The translations under genes were made by a program, and so were the position numbers. Positions 1-10,102 of a stretch of DNA of 23,752 bases are shown here, piece by piece (position 1 is the stretch's first letter; the number at the start of each line of letters is the position of its first letter). Origin of the DNA: Ophiothrix spiculata (lineage: Eukaryota > Echinodermata > Ophiuroidea > Amphilepidida > Ophiotrichidae); the NCBI GenBank assembly GCA_000969725.1, contig JXSR01S061724.1; one strand, given 5' to 3'. A model generated the notes under the pieces. That model saw only the letters and a program-made list of their open reading frames with translations, ran no database searches and had not been told where the DNA came from.

Positions 1-718
1 TGGCTGATTTAAGAGTGCCAACAATTTCCGATCTAAGTGCCGCCGCTTCGCCCACGGGAAGCTTCCAGCATGCCTTTTCACATGCTACAATACAATCGTT
101 GACAAACGATGTTTGGTTAGCATTATCGGGAGAGATAGCAAAATTAAGACCTCGGCTTAGAGCCTTATTTTGTGCATCAGTTACCTTATATTTCGACAGA
201 TTCACGACCCAACGTTTGAGCTGGTCTCCGCTGAGATCTAACACATCCTTATTGAACGACGGAACCGCATATTTTCCATGCAATTTGGCTTGTTTTTCCA
301 CTAAACGGTCGAACTTGCTTTGCTGACGGGCGCGGACATGTTGGAATGTTTCCTCGCGAGATTTGGCGAGATGTTCAGTGATAGTTGTTTTCACGTCGTC
401 CGGGAAACCGCGGGCATTTAAATCTGCGTTTAACTGATCCTTTTTCCGGTCTAAATGTTCTAATTTATTACCGATCACACGTAATCGCTCTCTTAAAAGA
501 TCCTTTTCAGCTTTTTTGATGATATCCCGAGCTTTCTGAGTGTTGATTGGGCATTTTAATCGGAGACTGGGAGGAGTGAGATCTTTATCGCGACAGCGCA
601 ATGTAAACACACGGTGGTTACGGAAACTCGATGTTTTCTTTTCCACATTTTCACAAGCACGTAGGGTCTTGACAGCGCTTTGTCCATAATTCCTTCTCAA
701 ATTCTGTATAAGATTCAT
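1..718 (-). CDS. Penelope-like retroelement ORF, N-terminal part (runs off left edge)
   Basis: Reading the minus strand from an ATG at 718-716 gives 239 codons without a stop to the window edge; the in-frame upstream stop is TAA at 739-737. Seen: an N-terminal stretch with LTPPSLRLKCPINTQKARDI, a basic, Glu/Lys-rich probable coiled-coil (about residues 60-150), then WVVNLSKYKVTDAQNKALSR followed by GLNFAISP. From family knowledge, a 'NLS...L...GL.F...P' block lies just before the reverse transcriptase core of Penelope-like elements, where an RT and often a GIY-YIG endonuclease follow; those would lie left of this window. Base composition is more GC-rich than the surroundings. The clean frame suggests a young copy. 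The ATG lies only about 9 bp from the junction with the flanking repeat, so the copy may be 5'-truncated and the native start may differ. The clade within the Penelope group is not resolved. Confidence 0.72.
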   Translation of the reverse strand, partial: MNLIQNLRRNYGQSAVKTLRACENVEKKTSSFRNHRVFTLRCRDKDLTPPSLRLKCPINTQKARDIIKKAEKDLLRERLRVIGNKLEHLDRKKDQLNADLNARGFPDDVKTTITEHLAKSREETFQHVRARQQSKFDRLVEKQAKLHGKYAVPSFNKDVLDLSGDQLKRWVVNLSKYKVTDAQNKALSRGLNFAISPDNANQTSFVNDCIVACEKACWKLPVGEAAALRSEIVGTLKSA

Positions 719-726
719 CAGTTCTC

Positions 727-1264
727 TTATGTTCACTTAGGTTGCCAGGAGTAATTTCCGTCTGTAAACTGAAGACGAATTTCTTTGTAAATTAATTAGA
801 AGAAAAGGAATTTGAGTATTGGGTTAGGATAGATGGCACAATGTCAATGCCTATATAATGTTATAGATTTCTGCAGACAACAAATGCTCAAGGATTTTAT
901 AGGTTTATGATCAATTCAAGGACGATAAACATTTTCGAAAGACTTATACATGGTGTCTAAAAATTAACTGCATATTTTTAAATGTTAATAACTTTCAAAC
1001 TCTAGACATGTGTATTGATAGAGGCGACTTGTATAATTATTTAGGTACCAAACATTATGCAATTAGTAACCTTCTAAGATATCAAGAAGGTCTGAAAGTC
1101 TAAAGTGGTTGAGCCACTGTACCATAGCTTACCATCCAGTGTTTACACTCTTCTGTCACTTCACCATGACGCCTCATACATCTAAACAGTTTTAGATTGG
1201 CTTTATCGAATTAAAAATAACATTTTCATGAAGAATCGTTTCGGTTATCTGAAGGACAGTACAG
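727..1264. repeat. Dispersed repeat, left copy (partner at 23086-23707)
   Basis: From TATGTTCACTTAGGTTGCCA onward this segment matches the right end of the window in the same orientation, with small indels and roughly 90% identity by eye. It includes a block around 950-1010 (GGTGTCTAAAAATTAACTGC, then a run ending TAATAACTTTCAAAC) that is conserved in both. No coding potential is apparent. The match starts exactly where the Penelope-like ORF segment stops, so the retroelement appears to have interrupted or abutted this repeat. The family is not recognised. Confidence 0.8.
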
Positions 1265-1399
1265 AACATTGCCAGTGAAAACAGAAAGATCAGGAAAAAC
1301 ACATGCACAAACGTCCAGAAGCTTGTCGTTAGAGTCAAAGAATGTTGAAATCTGCAAGGAGGCCATCTAGTACATATTCTGAAATACTAGACATCTTAT

Positions 1400-2900
1400 T
1401 CTTGATAAGAAGGAGGTAATTTAAAATGTCACTGTGAGTGTCACTTTGAATGCTTGTTCCATTTCGCCTCTTCTTTTTCTTTGTGCCATTGAGGTTTTAG
1501 CAATCGGTATTAGAAACAAAAAAAAATATTAATGGTATCTTACTGGGTGGTGTTGAAAAAAACATTGTCTTGTGGCTAATGACACTACCTGTTTTTTACT
1601 TGGTGACTTAAATTCCTTTAGACATTTATTCCAGACCCTCATAGATTTTGCTTCTTTGTCAGGTTGTAAACTTAATATGTCCAAGTCTGAGGCTATTCAC
1701 ATTGGTAAATCCAAGGGTAGTAATATTAAACCGTTCAGCAATGAAGGTCTTGTCTGGAGGTATAATACTTTTAAGACACTTGGTATTAATATTTCTTTAA
1801 ATGCGAAAGCCTTGTATGAATTAATCTCTATCCCAAAATTAACCCACATTCAACAAATTTAAAACTGTTGGCGTTCAAGAAATTTATCTTTAATTGGGAA
1901 AATTACTGTTATTAAAAGTCTTTTATTACCACAACTCATTTACCTATTTTCAGTTTTGTGTATTCCAATTCCCAAATTATTTAAAAAAAATTGAAGACCT
2001 TATTTTTCAAATGTATATGGAATGGTGGCAATGATAGGGTTAAATGTAGCTATTAGCTTAATGATTAAAGTGATGCTGGGTTAATAATGATTGATGTTGG
2101 GGCCTTTAAAAGGTCAGAAAATGGTTTGGGCTAAACACTTACTTGACCCCAACTATAATAGCTTCTGGAAGCACTTGGAGACTGAGACTCTAAGAACATT
2201 TTGCAATGATAACTTAAAATTATGGAGGGCTGATGCTCCCAATTGTGTTTTAACATCTTTAAAAAAAACACTCAGTTAGCTGAATCTAAGGGGTTTGGTA
2301 TGTGTACAGAGATAAGATAAAACATAATCGTGGTTATCAAAATTACCATCTCCAATATTCTATTTGGTGGAACAAGAACATTCGGCTCAAAACTAAAAAA
2401 TTCTTTTTTTTTACCAGGATTGGTATGATCATGACATTCGTACAGTTAATAACCTTTATCTTGGACTTAATATGATTAAAAGCTTTGAGGACCTTGTTCT
2501 AGAATTTGATATTTATATCAAAGACAGACATAAATATAATTCCCTCATGAATGGTCTTTTAATCGATTGGTTTTATAATCAAAAGAATGTTCAGGAAATC
2601 AATAATGGATAATTGGTGTTGTATATCACCAAACACACCAAACATTTTCACCAAATTTATTTACTAGACCTATTGCACAGGGAATAAGTATAATAAAGAA
2701 AAAAATTGAATGCTTGTTAAGGGGTGATGCTGTTGTGCACCATTTAATGATACGGTAAGCATAATGCTAGAGTTACGAGTTGGTAAATGAAAAACATTGA
2801 TATGAATTGCATTTCCTTTATCATGCAGTCATTCAATTAGCAATGTTGAGGAATGTGCTGTGCCCATATCTTACAACATAGTAAAATCTAAATTGCTTTT
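1400..2900 (+). pseudogene. Decayed L1/Tx1-like LINE, ORF2 RT to C-terminus
   Basis: Conceptual reading across several frameshifts gives the second half of a non-LTR reverse transcriptase. Blocks in order: CSISPLLFLCAIEVLAIGIR (from 1455), a NINGILLGG-like segment, ANDTTCFL (1575), GCKLNMSKSEAIHIG, FKTLGINISLN, SLIGKITVIKSLLLPQLIY (about 1890-1940), then DAGLIMIDVG and WAKHLLDPNYNSFW, a WWNKNIRLK-like block (about 2365) and FEDLVLEFDIYIK (2485). Blocks of this kind in this order are typical of L1/Tx1-group ORF2. The catalytic YxDD reads A-N-D. Frames shift at A-runs near 1518-1526 and 1556-1562. Endonuclease and early RT motifs are missing, so the copy is truncated at the 5' side. Exact ends are uncertain. 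Confidence 0.8.
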
Positions 2901-2941
2901 ATAAATCTTAAAAACTTTTTTTCCAGAAAAATGTTCATTAA

Positions 2942-3518
2942 GGGCACAGTTAACCCCTCATTTTCTGAAATATTTCATGCTTTGTAACTCAGCAACCGAT
3001 AAGTAAATCCATATAAAAGTATACATGTCTAGTTGTGGATTTTCATGTAGAAGATGATGGTTAGGTCAGTTTTGGACCAAAATGTATGATTTTGGACCAA
3101 GGTCCAAAAAACCCATGTTCTTGGACCATTAATTTGTAAAAAACCTAACTAAATTTTGAAAAAATAAAAAGTTGGACCTCGAATGCTTTTTAGAATCTAG
3201 AAACACATGTCTAGGAACCCATTTCTCAAATTTTTGATTTTTACCTTACTTTTTGAAATATTGCAAAAATAGGCCTAAAATAGACCAAAAATGACCAAAA
3301 AATCATTTTGGGACAATTTTGGACCAATTTTTGGCAATATTTAGTTAGGTTGTTTGTAAATATAGTGGTCCAAGAACAAGGGTTTTTTGGACCTTGGTCC
3401 AAAATCTTACATTTTGGTCCAAAACTGACCTAACCATCATCTTCTACATGAAAATCCACATCTAGAAATGAGTTACAAGGCATACAATATTTCAGATAAT
3501 GAGGGGTTAACTGTGCCC
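2942..3518. mobile_element. Long-inverted-repeat element with TTAA flanks (piggyBac/Kolobok-like, non-autonomous)
   Basis: The element starts GGGCACAGTTAACCCCTCAT and ends with the reverse complement, directly flanked by TTAA at 2938-2941 and 3519-3522. Long arms (about 2942-3127 and 3362-3518) pair over about 150 bp, including TTTTGGACCAAGGTCCAAAA-type motifs. The centre is AT-rich and non-coding. TTAA target duplication is known for piggyBac and Kolobok transposons; termini of GGG... fit Kolobok somewhat better, but this is inference. A 90-aa minus-strand open frame over the right arm is fortuitous. Confidence 0.8.
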
Positions 3519-3522
3519 TTAA

Positions 3523-3540
3523 GGTAGACAATTGTCTACC
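3523..3540. repeat. Perfect 18-bp palindrome GGTAGACAATTGTCTACC
   Basis: The palindrome lies directly after the TTAA flank. A related half (AAGGTAGACAATTATCC) follows about 20 bp on. It may be the end of a further short inverted-repeat element or of the satellite array; the function is unknown. Confidence 0.7.
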
Positions 3541-3569
3541 TTTATTCGGACTAAGGTAGACAATTATCC

Positions 3570-5680
3570 ACTGGAATAGACTTTTCGAAGAATAAAATGA
3601 TTCAAAACAATTCCACAAAGACAAAATACAAATTTCACAAAAGGTCACCGAATGACTCCCTGTACCTATACAACATTGACAGTTGAAAGTTAAACTCCAC
3701 AAAGATTACCAAAACATTCCTGAAACTCTACATAAATGGGAACTAAATTTCAAAAAGGACATTAATTACTAAAAACAATTGCACAAACACAAAATCTAAA
3801 TTTCACAAAAAAGTCACCGAATGACTCCTTATAACTATATAACATCGAAAGCTAAACTCAACAAAGATTACTAAATTTCTGCAACTCTATATAAAGGAAA
3901 ACTAAATTTCAAAAAGGTCATTAATGACTAACAACAATTGAACAAACACAAAATCAAAATTTCACAAGTCACCGAATGACTCCCTGTAACTATACAACAT
4001 TGAAAGCTAAATTCCACAAAGATTACTAAATTTCTGCAACTCTACATAAAGGAAAACCAAATTTCAAAAAGGTCATTAGTGACTAAAAACAATTGCATAA
4101 ACACAAAATCCAATTTCACAAGTCACTGAATGACTCCCTGTAACTATACAACATTAAAAGCTATCTATCTATTATATGTCGACCGCGGTCGGAAGCCATG
4201 ATGAATTTTCTCCACTGCTGTCTGTTTAGCATGAGTTTGAGAAGTTCATTTTGATCAATGCCAGCATCCTGTGTAAGAAGTACTGGGTAGGTCGGCCTTG
4301 GTCTTCCCTGTGCACGTGTCCCTTGGGTGGGCGTCCAGAACACTAGTCCAGACACTGGTTCCTCAAGCCGTCAAATTTTAGGCGGCGACCTCTCACTATT
4401 TCTGATAATTTGGGTAAATCACCATATATTACCTCCCTGGTAGGATGATCTTTCCAGTTGAGGTTTTGAACCATCATTAATAGTCTGATGTAGCACCCAT
4501 CTAACCTGGCTTCAAGTCTTTCTGTCAGTGTCCACCTTCTGAGCCATACAACAGAATACTTTCTACGGCTGCACGGAAGAAGCTGATCTTTAACAAGTCT
4601 GGTAGATTGGATTTCCAGAGAAGGCGCATTTTGTTACAAGCTTTCCATGTGATGGCTTTTCGGACATGAAAATCCTTTTCCGACTCATCTACCCAAGAGC
4701 CCAGGTATTGAAAGTCTTGGACCTGGTCTAGTTGACGTCTCTCTATTGTGGACAGTGCAACATCAGTCTTGATGTTATATGCCATGAATTTGGTTTTTGA
4801 AGCATTCATCATAAGACCAACTGTTGCAGCAGCATCCTCAACTCTGGTCAGCAGTTCTTGAGCATGTTGTAATGTGTCGGATAGCAAGGTAATGTCATCT
4901 GCGAAATCTAGGTCGGTAATGACTTCTGCAGGGTGCCTTCGACTTCTTCGAGGTTTTACTGTAAAGCCCAGCATGTCCTTGTCTTCTCTGATTGTCATTC
5001 TCATCACATAATCTAGCACAATGATGAACAGGTAAGGTGCTAAAGTATCGCCCTGTAGCACTCCTGCTAATATCTCGAAAGCCTCAGTTAAAAGCTAAAT
5101 TCCACAAAGATTACTAAATTTCTGCAACTCTACATAAAGGAAAACCAATTTTCAAACAGGTCATTAATGACCAAAAACAATTGCACAAACACAAAATCTA
5201 AATTTCACAAGTCACCGAATGACTCCCTGTAACTATACAACATTAAAAGCTGAATTCCACAAAGATTACTAAATTTCTGCAACTCTACATAAAGGAAAAC
5301 CAAATTTCAAAAAGGTCAATAATGACTAAAAACAATTGCACAAACACAAAATCCAAATTTCACAAGTCACCGAATGACTCCCTGTAACTATACAACATTA
5401 AAAGTTAAATTCCACAAAGATTACTAAATTTCAAGGAAAACCAAATTTCAAAAAGGTCATTAATGACTAAAAACAATTGCACAAACACAAAATCCAAATT
5501 TCACAAGTCACCGAATGACTCCCTGTAACTATACAACATTAAAAGTTAAATTCCATAAAGATTACTAAATTTCTGCAACTCTACATAAAGGAAAACCAAA
5601 TTCCCAAAAGGTCACTAAATGAATAAAAACAACTGCACAAACACAAAATCCAATTTTCACAAAAGGAATCCCTGTAACTT
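3570..5680. repeat. Tandem array of ~155-bp units, interrupted by a LINE
   Basis: About seven to seven and a half head-to-tail units share ACAATTGCACAAACACAAAA, TCACCGAATGACTCCCTGTA, CACAAAGATTACTAAATTTC and ACATAAAGGAAAACCAAATT. The CACAAAGATTAC landmark recurs near 3694, 3858, 4013, 5100, 5257, 5413 and 5550. Spacings are about 153-164 bp after removing the inserted LINE, except the last, which is about 141 bp because CTGCAACTCTACATA is deleted. Outer units are more diverged, as expected for an ageing array. There is no coding content. It resembles a minisatellite/satellite or the internal tandem block of a larger transposon. Confidence 0.9.
4163..5087 (-). pseudogene. 5'-truncated RTE-like LINE, RT C-terminal half, nested in the array
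   Basis: Minus-strand reading starts inside the RT with EAFEILAGVLQGDTLAPYLF, then VITDLDFADDITLLSD (catalytic FADD intact), GLMMNASKTKFMAYN, DFQYLGSWVDESEKD, ACNKMRLLWKSNLPDLLKI and ESILLYGSE. A frameshift near 4530-4545 leads into WTLTERLEARLDGCYIRLL and YGDLPKLSEIVRGRRLKF. A second near 4355-4362 leads into VFWTPTQG, GRPRPTYPVLLTQDAGI and the C-terminal RQQWRKF. The 3' end is a short ATAG repeat tail, as many RTE-type elements have. TTAAAAGCT occurs at 4154-4162 and 5088-5096, a perfect 9-bp target duplication. RTE assignment is by motif memory; a neighbouring clade is possible. The frameshifts show the copy is dead. Confidence 0.85.
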
Positions 5681-8101
5681 GACAAAGAGGAAAGCCATAA
5701 CTCAGCAAGGGTCAGCAAAAGACTCCCTTTTATGTCATGATGTAGCTGTCATGTTCATTGTGGAAAGTCAAATAATTCAAAAAGTTCATCAGATGGCTCC
5801 TTGAATGTAACTTGGATCGATTTTTCAAAATTTAGTTTTCAGTGTTACAAAAAAAAAAGATGACCACTATTAAGGTTTAAGTTTCAAATTTCAGCTGCAT
5901 CGGTCAAACGGTTTTGATATTATGGGCAATTTTGTATTTAAGAGCCGCCTATACATTACTGTGCAAAATTAATTATGGTTACAATAGTTCGACATATTTT
6001 CATATATAAATCCAAAACGGAACATAACTCAGCCGTGAAATTTTATATGGGAAAATATGAACCAAATTTTGGTACCAGAAAAGTTTGAAAAAAGTTAAAG
6101 CAATCGGGCCGTGCTACTTTAAAATACGATTCACAAGTTAAGTTACACCTTATTTGTTGTTATCATTGTGAAGATCATCATAGCACCGTGGAAGCAACTT
6201 GATAATTCAGTGTTTATTTTACATGATTTATGAGAGAAGAGACGAGGAAATGACAGATGATCAAAAATAACAAGCAATTGATAATATGCAATGGTGTTTA
6301 CAATATCAAAATGTGCAATATAATACGTGCGTAGTAGTGTCACGTATATCAGAATGAATAATATACATTTTATGAAGGTCTTATTTGAAACATTAAGTCT
6401 ACTTGAACCCAGGGATGCATAAGGGTAACAGCATGTTTGTTATTAGTTTATTTAAAAGTCAAAGCATGATTTCACCTTTTACACATCCTACTTCAACGAC
6501 AATAATTTAGCAATTTAATAATGTTGATGTAGTAAGATTATCATGGCTTAAAGTCTTGTTAGAATGTAATCTATATGCGAGGAAAATAATTATGAGAACT
6601 AAAGATATATGATTGATAAGCCTCCTCTTTAACAGTACACGTTTTTCAGTAGGTAACCGATCCTGAAAAGGATACAAGTCATGTCAGATAAACTGAGGTG
6701 GGGTTTAGTCTCCTACACATCCTTTTCTTATATCTTAAGACAACAACATCATATGTGACCGCCAACCCAAACAAGCCATAAACTTCAAAACACCAGCAAA
6801 GTTTCATTCCAAGAAAATGTTCGGAAATATGAAATATATCAGTATATTTTGTATATCAACAGGAAATATAGGGCTTACTGATCTTTGAACCCGTTTATCT
6901 CAGGTATACATTTTACTCCCTGACAACCTTTGACGGACCATAATTAACCCGACTACTGGAAATCAAGTGAGGTTTATTGAGGTGTCATTTTAATTCTTAC
7001 AACATGATCTTTGCCAGATATTTAAAAAAGTGAAATGACAAGAGGCTGCATTTACGGCTCGTTTGGGATGAACAATCTCATATAAAGACGGATCGTTGGT
7101 CGTCATAAAAGTACAAAAGCAGGTAAATAGAATGTTTTGTGCTATACGGAGGAACATTATGTTTACTGCAGGCTTTTGCCAAATTTCAATGCCAGAATAT
7201 TGCAATTTCTTATTTTACTATGCTTGATTTGGGGAGATACATTTTTCAAAATATATTTTTTACATTCGTATAAGTCATCAACCCACCTCTCACGGCTGTT
7301 TGTTGGGATCATTTTAGGCAAATTAAAATTTGCTTTGTATAATCTATTGTCGCTTATTTTTTTAAATAAATGCTCATTTTTATATACAACTTGAGCTGGA
7401 ATTGGAAAATTCATCATTGGAGGCGCTATTCATAATTTGAAATTAATGATATGTATATAAGATTTATTAAATATTTAGTATTTGAATTCAGTTTGCATAA
7501 AATATATTTTGTGTCTGCGTCACTTTATCCTTGTGTCATATGCCAATTTTAAGAGTTATAGATCCTTAAAACCGGGAAACATGATTTACATAAATAGCGC
7601 CACCAACAGAGTGTATTTGGTTAGTAATGGATGCTATTTCACTGGTGATGAAACAGCCGTGCCCTACCATGATTGCAGGTGTTATCTTATTGTCGCCACT
7701 ATACAGTTAAACATTGAAAACTCGCGTCTTAAAGTATTCATGCAGGTAAAAGTTCATCATTGCTTTAATCTCTGACGAGCTTTATCCAGTAACCATCGCA
7801 ATAAGCTAATAGTACCATGATTGCACGTAAAATGAGTAATTTATTTAGATGTTCTTACGTTGGAGTATCATATTCTTACAAGCAAAGCCTGGTGTTTCCA
7901 TCAAATAAATTAGTTCTCTTAAACAACTTTCTTACTAAAGCGTTCTAATCAGTTTGTAAAATATTTCATTTTGCTATAATATGTTTGAATGTTTCTTTCA
8001 GCTAAATCCGTCATATCATTTGAAAACTACAAAAAGTTTACAAGTGTATTTTATCAAATACACAAAACGGACCAAACATACTTTAGGTACCATCCGAAAT
8101 T
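5681..8101. other. AT-rich intergenic DNA, no supported gene
   Basis: I see no recognisable protein. Open frames on both strands (up to 97 codons, e.g. 7482-7775) have AT-rich composition and no family motif. Minor items are an A-run at about 5850, a segment at 5880-5920 (TTCAGCTGCATCGGTCAAAC) of repeat-like character, and a small hairpin GTGTATTTTATCAAATACAC near 8045. At 6334-6357 lies a 24-bp sequence that reappears at the gap edge 10896-10919. Confidence 0.6.
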
Positions 8102-8205
8102 TTAGGGTTAGGGTTTAGGGTTAGGGTTAGCGCCGAGTCATGGTTAGTGAGTTAGGGTCGGGTTACGGTTAGTGAGTTAGGGCGGGTCATGGTGAAACCG
8201 TGTAT
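8102..8205 (+). repeat. Interstitial telomere-like repeat (TTAGGG)n
   Basis: TTAGGG TTAGGG T TTAGGG TTAGGG TTAG runs from 8102 to 8130. It is followed by a degenerate pair of ~28-bp units built on GGTTAGTGAGTTAGGG and CGGGT. This is the metazoan/vertebrate-type telomere motif at an internal site. It could mark an old end-repair or fusion event, or simply be microsatellite growth. Confidence 0.85.
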
Positions 8206-8299
8206 TGAAAATATATATGTAGGTCTAATCAAAAATGTAATAAGACTTGATTAGGCTCCATGACACAGGGGAGTGCTGATTAATTTCTATACGTTTAAT

Positions 8300-8635
8300 C
8301 AAATCAACGCAACTTTTCTAAAATCACCGAAAAATATTCAAAATCTTAACATAATGTCTAAAATTGCAATAAATGTTTCATATAAAACCGCTATGACATT
8401 TCTAAAATCACCATATAATTTCTAAAATTGTAATAAATTTTCTAAAATTGCAATAAAATTCCCCAAATTGCACACAAAAAAATGAAATCGCCATAGAATT
8501 TCTAAAATCGCCATAAAAGTCCTAATATCACCGTTAAATCGAATAAGAATATTTCCAAAAATCGCATCAAAGTTTCTAAAGCAATCACTAAATTTTAGAA
8601 ATCGCCATAACATTTCCAAAAGCGCCAGAAATTTG
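8300..8635. repeat. Degenerate ~20-bp tandem repeat (TTTCTAAAATCGCCATAAAA-like)
   Basis: Roughly a dozen imperfect units of TTTCTAAAATYRCMATAAAA are packed head to tail. The right third (from 8517) is part of the duplicated block and is also present at 16461-16570; the rest is unique to copy A. This explains the fortuitous minus-strand open frame at 8422-8619. Confidence 0.8.
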
Positions 8636-8776
8636 TTTTGTCCTATTTGAACCTGAATCTAGAATTTTTCTAATTCGGACCCCTGCATAAGTCCGAAGCA
8701 ACAGTAAGGGTCGTGAAAGTATTCAATTTTTATACTAACCTATTTTGTCAATGACTGTAGTTAGTCTTGTATAATA

Positions 8777-9239
8777 TGTGACCCGTCATATCGAAAGGTA
8801 CCTTAAGGGTCCCAAAATGAAACTGATTTTTTGGTCTCATCTGAAAGATTACATTTTAAGCTTGAAAATGATACCTTGCTTTTGGTTATTGGATGTTCAA
8901 TTGTAAAGTTACATCTAAATTGGTAAAAGGCATCAGGCTGATTCAGAAAACGGTGGTTCTGAGAAAATCGAGTTAAAAGTTTCAGTACTGGTAAAACTTG
9001 AATGGAGAAAGGATTTTTATCTTGGGTTTTTAAAACATTTGTCTGATGTATTGGATGCTGGAGCCTGATTAATATGAAAGAATACACTTCAAAGGTAACC
9101 ATAGTAACATTCCTGATGAAATTAGAAATTCGACCTTGGACCTGATTTTTGACTATTTTATATGCTCAGCTTCAATGGCCCATATATCTCGTAATTTACT
9201 ATGTCGACCTTAAGGTACCTTTCGATATGAGGGGTCACA
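8777..9239. mobile_element. 463-bp TIR element, TA target duplication
   Basis: The termini TGTGACCC(G/C)TCATATCG followed by AAAGGTACCTTAAGG are inverted and match at 31 of the first 32 positions. TA dinucleotides at 8775-8776 and 9240-9241 flank it. Copy B shows the unoccupied site ATAATATCATG at about 16719-16729 with a single TA, proving insertion after duplication. The interior is non-coding. TA duplication fits Tc1/mariner, but the TIR does not begin with the usual CAGT, so the superfamily is left open. Confidence 0.9.
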
Positions 9240-9316
9240 TATCATGATCTAATCTCTCGGCTACGAATGATTTAATCATGTGGAGTTCAGACAAACTCTT
9301 CATCTATAATAAAATC

Positions 9317-9737
9317 CAGTGGCGTGCCCAAAGGGGGGGCCGGGGGGGCACGTGCCCCCCCCCCCAGTTTGATGAGTCAGTCGGGGGAAACGGCCCATTC
9401 GGGCATCTTGACACAAAAAGATAGAAAAGAAAGGGGAGGAGAAAAAAAATCAAAAGGAAAGAGAAGAAAATACCTTGAATTTCCCTTTGTTTTTGATAAT
9501 TTAAATATGAAAAAGCAAAAATTTTGCGCGCTTCGCGCGAAATTTCTGGTATTCTGTCAATATTCAGTCAAATTTTGCCATGTTTGGCGTAAATTGCAAA
9601 ATTTTTCGCGCGCTACGCGCGCATTATCAAAAAAAACCATCTAAAAATATCACATTTTACTCTTTTGCCGCTATTGGTCATTCGGGGGAAACTGATGATT
9701 GTGCCCCCCCACTCAAAAAATCCTGGGCACGCAACTG
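9317..9737. mobile_element. 421-bp hAT-like non-autonomous element with 8-bp TSD
   Basis: It begins CAGTGGCGTGCCCA and ends with the reverse complement of CAGTTGCGTGCCCA (13 of 14 match). Flanks are ATAAAATC (9309-9316) and TTAAAATC (9738-9745), a 7/8 match, and copy B has the single-copy site TTTAAATC at 16812-16819. Sub-terminal G-runs and C-runs (9332-9365, 9706-9712) and two CpG-rich hairpins (GCGCGCTTCGCGCG near 9527, CGCGCGCTACGCGCGC near 9607) mark the body. CAG...CTG ends with an 8-bp duplication fit hAT (P elements also make 8 bp). The 106-aa open frame over it is G-run low complexity, not a gene. Confidence 0.88.
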
Positions 9738-10102
9738 TTAAAATCTTTTTCTTAATCTAAATTCCAATGATGCATCCCGTCCCCTGGAATCGGTGCAGGT
9801 GTTTCCGCAGCATTCACGTTCAATCCAGGGTTTGATAAGTCTGTAGGAGAGAAACCAATGATAACAAAGTAGTTGTCAATATTGATGTACCCTGTTCTTG
9901 CTTATCTGTCACGCTTAAACTCAACAATCCATGTGTCTTGGTATGTAAACTGTAAAAGGAATAAATGATTCGTGGGTTGAAATTCATCACGACAGGTGGA
10001 TTGTGTCATCAACACTTTTTTCCCGTATCTTCAGGTTCACTTTTCCTAAATACATGTTTTGTATTACTGTTTATGTTTATATCCTTATAAAAACATATAT
10101 AT

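Noticed and set aside
15-326. 103-aa plus-strand open frame
   Set aside because: Antisense shadow of the Penelope-like ORF.
3570-5680. CRISPR-like array
   Set aside because: The whole ~155-bp unit is repeated without unique spacers, and the DNA is clearly eukaryotic.
7040-7070. ACGGCTCGTTTGGGATG similarity to 22945-22965
   Set aside because: About 24 of 29 positions match but the flanks do not align; too short to call a repeat.
7137-7417. Overlapping open frames on both strands
   Set aside because: AT-rich, no motif, mutually antisense; neither could be preferred.
9324-9644. 106-aa open frame starting MPKGGAGGARAPP
   Set aside because: Lies inside the hAT-like element and is translated from its G-run and A-rich interior.
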